Positions 8,033-12,445 of a stretch of 12,445 nt of DNA are shown here, piece after piece; the first letter of the stretch is position 1; each line of letters begins with the position of its first letter. The stretch is from Chloroflexota bacterium (GTDB taxonomy: Bacteria; Chloroflexota; UBA6077), in assembly GCA_023380955.1 (NCBI GenBank), contig JAMCTB010000202.1:1-12445 (forward strand), in the 5' to 3' direction. A program made the translations under genes and the position numbers. A model generated the notes under the pieces. It saw nothing but the letters and a program-made list of their open reading frames with translations. It had not been told where the DNA came from and did not search any database.

Positions 8033-9582
8033 CAACGCACCTCCACCCGCTCATCTGGAGGGCACGTCACGTCCTGCGTGACCCGAACCACGTCGGTATC
8101 TGCCGCTGGCCTCAGGTTGACCAGCCTGCCCTTGTAGAAGCTGGCGATCGTGTCGGCCAGACCGAGCACTTCCTGCACGTCCGACGAAGCAAAAACTACG
8201 GCGAGACCCCGCGCGGCCAGCTTGCGAAGATGCGCGTAGATTTCCGCTCTCGCTCCAACGTCCACGCCGCGCGTCGGCTCCTCAACAAGCAAAACGGCCG
8301 GCTCGATGCCAAGCCACTTTCCAAGAGCGACCTTTTGTTGATTGCCGCCGCTGAGCGTATTGGCGAGGTGCCCGAGGCGCCTGGCGTCGATCTGGAACAT
8401 ACCAGCGAGACTCCCCGCTAGCGTCTTCTCACGCCCGACACTCAGCCAACCGAAGGGCGTTACACGGTCGAGCGCCGGCGCGGTGAGGTTCTGGGTGATC
8501 GTCCTCACCTGAAACAGACCGTCCTGCTTGCGGTCGGCCGAACAGTATGCGATTCGGGCGGCGATCGCATCGCGGCGCCCTTCGATCTTGAGCGGCTTAC
8601 CTCCCAACTGCACACTGCCCTCCAGGATCGGGTGCACCCCGGCGATCGCCTGGAGCATGCTCGCCGCACCACTGCCAATTTGTCCGGTTAATCCAAGTAT
8701 TTCGCCGGCTCGGACTCGCAGGGTGATGGGCTGCCGCAGGCCGCGCGCCAGGAGGCCATCCACGGCCAGTAGCTCAGCGCCGAACGCTGCTGCCTTCGGC
8801 GGGAACATGTCGCCGAGATGCTGGCCGATCATCCGCTCGATAAGCGTCTCTACCGTCAGCTCTTTCACCGAGACAGCAGGTTGTGCGTCGCCATTCCGAA
8901 AGACCGTGACGCGATTGGCGAGATCGAAAACCTCCTGGAGTCGATGGGTCACGTAGATTACCGACCGGCCATCAGCTGCCAAGGAACGCACGACGTTCTT
9001 CACCCTCTCGATTTCCGCGTCGCTTAGCGCCGCCGTGGGCTCGTCCAGGATCAGGATCCGAGCCCGGCGCGACAGCATGCGGGCGATCTCGATTAGCTGT
9101 CGGTCGGCAACGGGGAGCTGGCCGATGGGAATGCCAAGATCAACATCGCTCAGACCCACCAGCTCCAGGAACGGCCGCGCGAGCTCGCGCAGCTTGCCCG
9201 GCGAGAACAGAGCGCCTCTGGACGGGTTGCAGAGTAGGACGTTCTCGACGACAGACATCGTGGGTACGAGGCTCAGCTCCTGCTGAACCACGGCGATGCC
9301 CGCCCCGAGAGAATCAGCTGGGCCATGGATGGTCACCGGACGCCCGCCGATTCTTATCACGCCGTGATCCGGCCGGTAGATGCCGGTGAGGATCTTAACC
9401 AGGGTGCTCTTGCCAGCTCCGTTCTCGCCGACGAGTGCCATGATCTCTCCGGCGCGCACCTCAAAATCGACGCCGCGGAGTGCCTGAATCGGGCCAAAGC
9501 CTTTCTCGATCCCCACCATCTCCAGGTAGGGCTCAGGGTTGACCTCATAGAGTGCACTTGTGCCACGAGCTTCGGCCGTCAT
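8032..9582 (-). CDS. Ribose/sugar-type ABC importer ATPase, two nucleotide-binding domains (RbsA/MglA/XylG family)
   Basis: This 516-residue double ATPase energises the importer. The first domain has Walker A GENGAGKST (52-60), a signature-like region LPVADRQLIEIARML (156-170), Walker B ILILDEP (176-182) and the switch histidine H213. The second domain has a Walker A-like GQIGSGAAS (300-308) lacking the Lys-Ser/Thr, an intact signature LSGGNQQ (410-416) and a Walker B ending LLVEEPT (431-437) with Glu for the usual Asp. A degenerate second Walker A and the SSD/SSE switch (here ASSDVQE) are normal for RbsA/MglA proteins and do not mean loss of function. Length matches the family (about 500). 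The ATG at 9582 has only a weak purine-rich ribosome site (GGCGGGAAA). It lies 126 nt after the binding-protein stop, the largest gap in the operon, with a stem-loop between. Its stop overlaps the next start. Confidence 0.94.
   Translation of the reverse strand: MTAEARGTSALYEVNPEPYLEMVGIEKGFGPIQALRGVDFEVRAGEIMALVGENGAGKSTLVKILTGIYRPDHGVIRIGGRPVTIHGPADSLGAGIAVVQQELSLVPTMSVVENVLLCNPSRGALFSPGKLRELARPFLELVGLSDVDLGIPIGQLPVADRQLIEIARMLSRRARILILDEPTAALSDAEIERVKNVVRSLAADGRSVIYVTHRLQEVFDLANRVTVFRNGDAQPAVSVKELTVETLIERMIGQHLGDMFPPKAAAFGAELLAVDGLLARGLRQPITLRVRAGEILGLTGQIGSGAASMLQAIAGVHPILEGSVQLGGKPLKIEGRRDAIAARIAYCSADRKQDGLFQVRTITQNLTAPALDRVTPFGWLSVGREKTLAGSLAGMFQIDARRLGHLANTLSGGNQQKVALGKWLGIEPAVLLVEEPTRGVDVGARAEIYAHLRKLAARGLAVVFASSDVQEVLGLADTIASFYKGRLVNLRPAADTDVVRVTQDVTCPPDERVEVR
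8039..8044 (-). promoter_or_regulatory. Shine-Dalgarno of permease 2 inside the ATPase gene
   Basis: GGAGGT sits 6 nt before the ATG at 8032, inside the last codons of the ATPase gene. It supports the ATG start and translational coupling across the TGATG overlap. Confidence 0.7.
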
Positions 9583-9626
9583 TCACATTTCCCGCCTTAG
9601 TGTTGTTATCCTTCGACGTAACCGGA

Positions 9627-9640
9627 GCGATCGGGATCGC
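9627..9640. repeat. 14-bp near-palindrome GCGATCGGGATCGC
   Basis: Two 6-bp arms (GCGATC and GATCGC) flank a 2-base centre between the binding-protein and ATPase genes. It is too tight for an RNA hairpin with a full stem, but its size suits a DNA-binding protein half-site pair. I have no evidence that any regulator binds here. Confidence 0.25.
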
Positions 9641-9653
9641 ATTACTAATTCGT

Positions 9654-9699
9654 ACTGGGGCGGGACCGGGCCAACCCGGCAGCCCGATCCCACCCCAGT
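9654..9699 (-). terminator. Long imperfect stem-loop after the binding-protein gene (attenuator or mRNA-stabilising hairpin)
   Basis: ACTGGGG (9654-9660) pairs with CCCCAGT (9693-9699), GGGA (9662-9665) with TCCC (9688-9691) and CGGG (9667-9670) with CCCG (9683-9686). Single mismatches separate these blocks and the loop is GC-rich. It lies 10 nt downstream of the binding-protein stop on the - strand. No U-tract follows, so it is unlikely to be a strong intrinsic terminator. In ABC importer operons such structures commonly protect the upstream binding-protein mRNA and let the transporter genes be made at lower levels; that is the likely role here. Confidence 0.6.
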
Positions 9700-9708
9700 G
9701 TGACTAAC

Positions 9709-10911
9709 TCAGTACTTGCACTGTTCTATCATGGATGAGCCCCAGAGAGTCGTGGAGTTCACGTCCTTGGCCAGCACCGGCGGCGAGGGAATGGGGTTGT
9801 ACTTGTACACGGGACCGTCAAGGCTGGGATATTTGTCCTTGTCCATAGGCGGCGCTCCTGTGCCATCTTTTACCGTGCCGTCACGCAGGTACTTGAAGAT
9901 GTTGTCGACCGCGTAGGAGCCTTCGAGCATGGCCGGCTGCAAGATTGTGCCGAACTCGCGCCCCGAAGTGAGGTCACTCAGGTCGCCATGGCAGTTGCCG
10001 CCCACGACGGCCACGTCTTTGCCCGGCTTAAGCCCAGCTTCGTCCAGGGCTTTCATGGCACCTGAAGCCATCGCGTCGTTGTTGCCATACAGCATGTCGA
10101 TGCCTTTAGCCTTGTTAGCGGCGATCATCTGAGCGCCGACTTTGTAACCCGACGCCTCATCCGTGCCGGCTCCCTGCGCATCCAGAACCTGGATGCCTGA
10201 ACCCGCGATCGCCTTCTTGAATCCGTTTGTGCGGTCGACGCCGGGGGAATAGCCCTGCTGGAAGGTGACGATTATGGCGTTGCCCCCTTGGCCGTGCAGG
10301 GTCACGCCGCTCGCCTTCAGCGCGTCGCGCGCCTGCAACATCAGCTTGCCGCCGCTTTCACCGATTCCCACGTCGTCCGGACCGACGAAGGCAGTCCAGA
10401 GGCTCTCGGTGCCCGGCACCGGGTTGAGCCGCACGAACACCGGCACCTTGGTATCGGAGAGGTCCTTGAGCGACGCAACTCCGGCCGAGTTGTCGGCAGC
10501 CCACCATACGTAGGCGCCCGGCTTGTCGGTCTTGGCGACCTGCTGCTGAACCTGAACGTCTTGCTCCTGCTGCTTGAAGTTGTTCTCGATGAACTGAACG
10601 GACAAGCCGAGCTTGTCCGCTTCGGCCTTCGCCCCTTTCTCGTACTGGGCGACGTAGTTGTTCGTGCTCGTGGGGACGAACATCACGATGCTCTTGCCCT
10701 TCACGGACGCGGCACCCGCCGGGCTGGCCTGTGCGGCTGGGGCCTGGGTTGGTTGGGCTTTGGCGGCCGGCTGCGCTGCCGGAGCTGCGGTTGGACTGGA
10801 CGCCGCCGGCCCGCTACAGCCCGCCGCGATCAACAACGCGAAGACAATCATCAGCGCGGGGATTCGCATGGGCCGGAAACCGAAACCGGCTGGCAGGTAT
10901 CTCCTGTTCAC
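9709..10911 (-). CDS. Sugar-type ABC transporter substrate-binding lipoprotein (Peripla_BP_4 / RbsB-like)
   Basis: This ligand-capturing component of the importer has 400 residues from the GTG at 10911. That GTG follows AAGGAGGAG at 3-nt spacing; the open frame runs 28 codons further up, but those codons cross this ribosome site. A downstream ATG at 10869 would still keep the signal. The N-terminus has a basic start, a hydrophobic stretch (about 16-29) and a lipobox-like LLIAAGC with Cys32 as the lipidated residue. A low-complexity Ala/Pro/Thr/Gln linker (about 33-70) follows, typical of surface lipoproteins. The ligand domain (about 72-400) is a type I periplasmic-binding fold, with IVMFVPTSTNNYVAQYEKGAKAEADKLG at its start and MLYGNNDAMASGAMKALDEAGLKPGKDVAVVGG near the hinge. 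It closely follows the ribose/galactose-binding group, but the ligand is not identifiable. Its gene is just upstream of the other importer genes and separated from them by a stem-loop. Confidence 0.93.
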   Translation of the reverse strand: MNRRYLPAGFGFRPMRIPALMIVFALLIAAGCSGPAASSPTAAPAAQPAAKAQPTQAPAAQASPAGAASVKGKSIVMFVPTSTNNYVAQYEKGAKAEADKLGLSVQFIENNFKQQEQDVQVQQQVAKTDKPGAYVWWAADNSAGVASLKDLSDTKVPVFVRLNPVPGTESLWTAFVGPDDVGIGESGGKLMLQARDALKASGVTLHGQGGNAIIVTFQQGYSPGVDRTNGFKKAIAGSGIQVLDAQGAGTDEASGYKVGAQMIAANKAKGIDMLYGNNDAMASGAMKALDEAGLKPGKDVAVVGGNCHGDLSDLTSGREFGTILQPAMLEGSYAVDNIFKYLRDGTVKDGTGAPPMDKDKYPSLDGPVYKYNPIPSPPVLAKDVNSTTLWGSSMIEQCKY

Positions 10912-10914
10912 GCT

Positions 10915-10923
10915 CTCCTCCTT
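10915..10923 (-). promoter_or_regulatory. Strong Shine-Dalgarno deciding the binding-protein start
   Basis: AAGGAGGAG ends 3 nt before the GTG at 10911. It matches the anti-Shine-Dalgarno sequence very well and supports GTG initiation rather than the upstream or downstream in-frame ATG codons. Confidence 0.7.
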
Positions 10924-10958
10924 AGGCGGTGCTTGGCGATGTCGTTCCGTGATCTCCC

Positions 10959-10974
10959 CGGCCCTAGCGGGCCG
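10959..10974. repeat. 6-bp GC hairpin between the M24 and binding-protein genes
   Basis: CGGCCC and GGGCCG pair perfectly around a 4-base loop in the 109-nt gap between the M24-family stop and the binding-protein start. There is no U-tract on the - strand side. It may be a minor processing or attenuation structure. I see no convincing -35/-10 promoter in this gap. Confidence 0.4.
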
Positions 10975-11020
10975 ACTTCGCAGGTTGGACAGCAATCACC
11001 CTCTCTTAGCTGGGACACCA

Positions 11021-12277
11021 TCACGGTTTCAGGCTATCCACCACCTCCCTTTGGACGCCTGGCAGCCAGGTGCAGATCAGCTCATCGCAAGGGTAACCCG
11101 TGATCACCTCGCAGCCGTCGTCCGTGACGACGATCTCCTGTTCGATGCGCGCACCCTGCCTGCTATCTTTGGCGCCGCAATATGTCTCCAGCGCGATGAC
11201 CATATTCTTCTCGATCTTCACGGGTTGCTCCAGCGAGTACAGGCGGCTGATCATCGGTCGCTCTCTATGACTCAGACCAATGCCATGGCCGAACTGGAGG
11301 AAGTACGCCTCTTCTTCATTGGCCATGCCTGTCTCCTGCCCCGTCGGCCAAACGCTGGCGATGTCGGCCGTGGTGATCCCCGGCCGGACGATGTCAATTG
11401 CCTTCTTTAGCCATTCGTAGGCGGTGTCGTATGCCTCGCGCTGGGCCTTGCTTGGGCGACCCACCACGAAGGTTCGGTAGTAGCAGGTGCGATAACCGTT
11501 GAAGGTCTGCATGATGTCGATGTACACGAAGTCCCCGGGGCGTACCACCCGGTCGGTGAAGAGATGCGGGTGAGGACTGGTGCGCTCTCCCGAAACCACG
11601 TTGACGCACTCGACCGAATCCGAACCCATGTCGTACAGTACCTGGTTCGCGATGGCCACAATCTGGTTCTCGGAGATACCCGGCTTGAGCTGCTCCACTA
11701 TATGGCGGTACGTGACGTCCACCATCATCGCCGATATCTTCAGCAGCTCGATCTCGTCCTCCGTCTTGACGAGTCGGGCCTCAAGCATCTGCTCCTGCCC
11801 ATCGACGATCTCGATCCCTTCCTTCTGAAGCGCCTTCATCAGCGGTACGTCGAGGATGTCGACTCCGAGCGGCTGCTTCTCAACGCCAAAGTCGCTGAGC
11901 ATCCGCTTGATCTTCCTGGCGAACTTGTCAGGCAAACCCAACTCACTCGGGACGGTGCTCCGTGACCATGGCTGGGCTTGCTCTATCCTTCCCTTCAGCC
12001 ACGGCGAGGACTGACGCCGCACCTTGGCGGCGCTTGAGACCTCAAAGAGTACAGGGTCGCTGGTGTTGGGCAACAGGCAACATCGCTCCATCTTGTCCCG
12101 TGACCACTCCCCAATGTGACTGCTGGTGACATAGCGGATGTTGTTGTTATCGAAGTTGAGAAACGCCCCAAACCCGGACTTCGCCAGCTGCGCCTTCGCT
12201 CGCTCCAATCGCTGTCTGCGCAGACGGTCGTAATCGACTCTGACCTCGTAGTCAACGCCCATCATGCCAAACGCCAT
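11021..12277 (-). CDS. M24-family (creatinase / Xaa-Pro peptidase fold) protein with altered metal site
   Basis: This 418-residue protein has the two-domain creatinase/prolidase architecture: an N-terminal creatinase-N domain (about 15-165) and a C-terminal pita-bread domain (about 175-410). Catalytic-domain marks are SGERTSPHPHLF (229-240, including the conserved substrate-side His), RPGDFVYIDI (246-255), FGHGIGLSHRERP (329-341), IALETY (361-366) and RIEQEIVVT (377-385). The five metal ligands of the peptidases map to D254, C265, H331, E364 and E379, so the second Asp is replaced by Cys while the +11 spacing is kept. Creatinase, in the same fold, works without metal, so the protein may be a C-N hydrolase or lyase rather than a dipeptidase. 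The ATG follows AGAGGTGG. The start lies 20 nt after the preceding stop, and the binding-protein gene begins 109 nt further on. No signal peptide is seen, so it should act in the cytoplasm, perhaps on the imported compound. Confidence 0.88.
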   Translation of the reverse strand: MAFGMMGVDYEVRVDYDRLRRQRLERAKAQLAKSGFGAFLNFDNNNIRYVTSSHIGEWSRDKMERCCLLPNTSDPVLFEVSSAAKVRRQSSPWLKGRIEQAQPWSRSTVPSELGLPDKFARKIKRMLSDFGVEKQPLGVDILDVPLMKALQKEGIEIVDGQEQMLEARLVKTEDEIELLKISAMMVDVTYRHIVEQLKPGISENQIVAIANQVLYDMGSDSVECVNVVSGERTSPHPHLFTDRVVRPGDFVYIDIMQTFNGYRTCYYRTFVVGRPSKAQREAYDTAYEWLKKAIDIVRPGITTADIASVWPTGQETGMANEEEAYFLQFGHGIGLSHRERPMISRLYSLEQPVKIEKNMVIALETYCGAKDSRQGARIEQEIVVTDDGCEVITGYPCDELICTWLPGVQREVVDSLKP

Positions 12278-12297
12278 GCGTCCACCTCTTTCTATGC

Positions 12298-12445
12298 CTA
12301 GATTCCGATCTTTGGCAGACCGTAGACCGACTTCCAGCCGGTGCTCATCGGCTCCCGAAGATAGGGCTCCATCTCCTCAGCACTGCGCAAGGTAACCTCC
12401 TCCACCGGCGGCACCTCGCCCGCCGGGAATGCGCTCAAGATCTGG
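12298..12445 (-). CDS. Unrecognised protein, C-terminal 49 codons only
   Basis: An open - strand frame enters from the right edge and stops with TAG at 12298, only 20 nt before the M24-family start, so it is probably the preceding gene of the same operon. The visible C-terminus is acidic (an EVPPVEEVTLRSAEEMEPYL stretch) and ends TGWKSVYGLPKIGI. I do not recognise a family from this much sequence. Co-direction, tight spacing and matching base composition support a real gene over chance. Confidence 0.6.
   Translation of the reverse strand, partial: QILSAFPAGEVPPVEEVTLRSAEEMEPYLREPMSTGWKSVYGLPKIGI

Noticed and set aside
8630..8690. Degenerate second Walker A of the ABC ATPase as a sign of gene decay
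   Set aside because: RbsA/MglA/XylG-type double ATPases usually lack the Lys in the second site; the LSGGNQQ signature is intact.
10912..11020. Cobalamin riboswitch or sigma-70 promoter before the binding-protein gene
   Set aside because: I see neither the conserved riboswitch boxes nor a credible -35/-10 pair, only a 6-bp GC hairpin.
10288..11410. Two long overlapping + strand open frames opposite the binding-protein and M24 genes
   Set aside because: Both overlap well-supported genes and extend across their intergenic gap, and one carries Gly/Arg/Trp-rich low complexity. Shadows of GC-rich coding DNA are the simpler explanation.
11021..12277. DMSP lyase DddP assignment for the M24-family protein
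   Set aside because: DddP belongs to this fold, but the DxD-type iron site I associate with DddP is not seen: the sequence reads YIDIM at that place. A generic M24 call is safer.

Overview
The window is GC-rich bacterial DNA. Nine protein genes are supported: one on the + strand, truncated at the left edge, and eight on the - strand, the last truncated at the right edge. No rRNA, tRNA, CRISPR array, transposase or phage gene was seen. Gene content suggests an anaerobic or micro-aerobic environmental lineage, with Chloroflexota (Dehalococcoidia or SAR202-like) as my best guess. The reasons are a reductive dehalogenase-family protein, a MtaA/UroD-like protein, a short double-cluster 4Fe-4S protein, and a lipoprotein with a long Ala/Pro/Thr linker. 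This assignment is inference; a deltaproteobacterium or other phylum is not excluded.

Layout. Positions 1-2253 (+) hold the C-terminal three quarters of an RND (HAE1/AcrB-type) efflux pump. Positions 2254-2444 are a convergent intergenic region containing a 71-bp double-palindrome repeat element (2309-2379). From 12445 back to 2445 everything is on the - strand. In transcription order: the tail of an unrecognised gene, an M24-family (creatinase/aminopeptidase P fold) protein, a ribose-type ABC importer (lipoprotein binding protein, double ATPase, two different permeases), a Tat-less RdhA-like reductive dehalogenase homologue, a uroporphyrinogen decarboxylase-family (MtaA/CmuA-like) protein, and a short QueG/RdhA-related 4Fe-4S protein. 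Spacing is tight: stop/start overlaps at ATPase-permease and permease-permease, and gaps of about 20-110 nt elsewhere. The largest gap (126 nt) follows the binding-protein gene and contains a long imperfect stem-loop. The eight genes therefore look like one transcription unit.

How the genes may work together (inference). A carbohydrate-like or other small polar compound is captured by the lipoprotein and imported by the ABC transporter. Cytoplasmic enzymes then process it: an M24 hydrolase-fold protein with an altered metal site, a corrinoid/4Fe-4S reductase with the reductive dehalogenase catalytic residues, a UroD-fold methyltransferase or related enzyme, and an accessory Fe-S protein. Coupling a Tat-less RdhA homologue to a sugar-type importer is the most interesting point: it suggests intracellular reductive dehalogenation (or another corrinoid-dependent reduction) of an imported substrate, rather than respiratory dehalogenation outside the membrane. 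No RdhB anchor, regulator, ferredoxin or flavin reductase is visible in the window.
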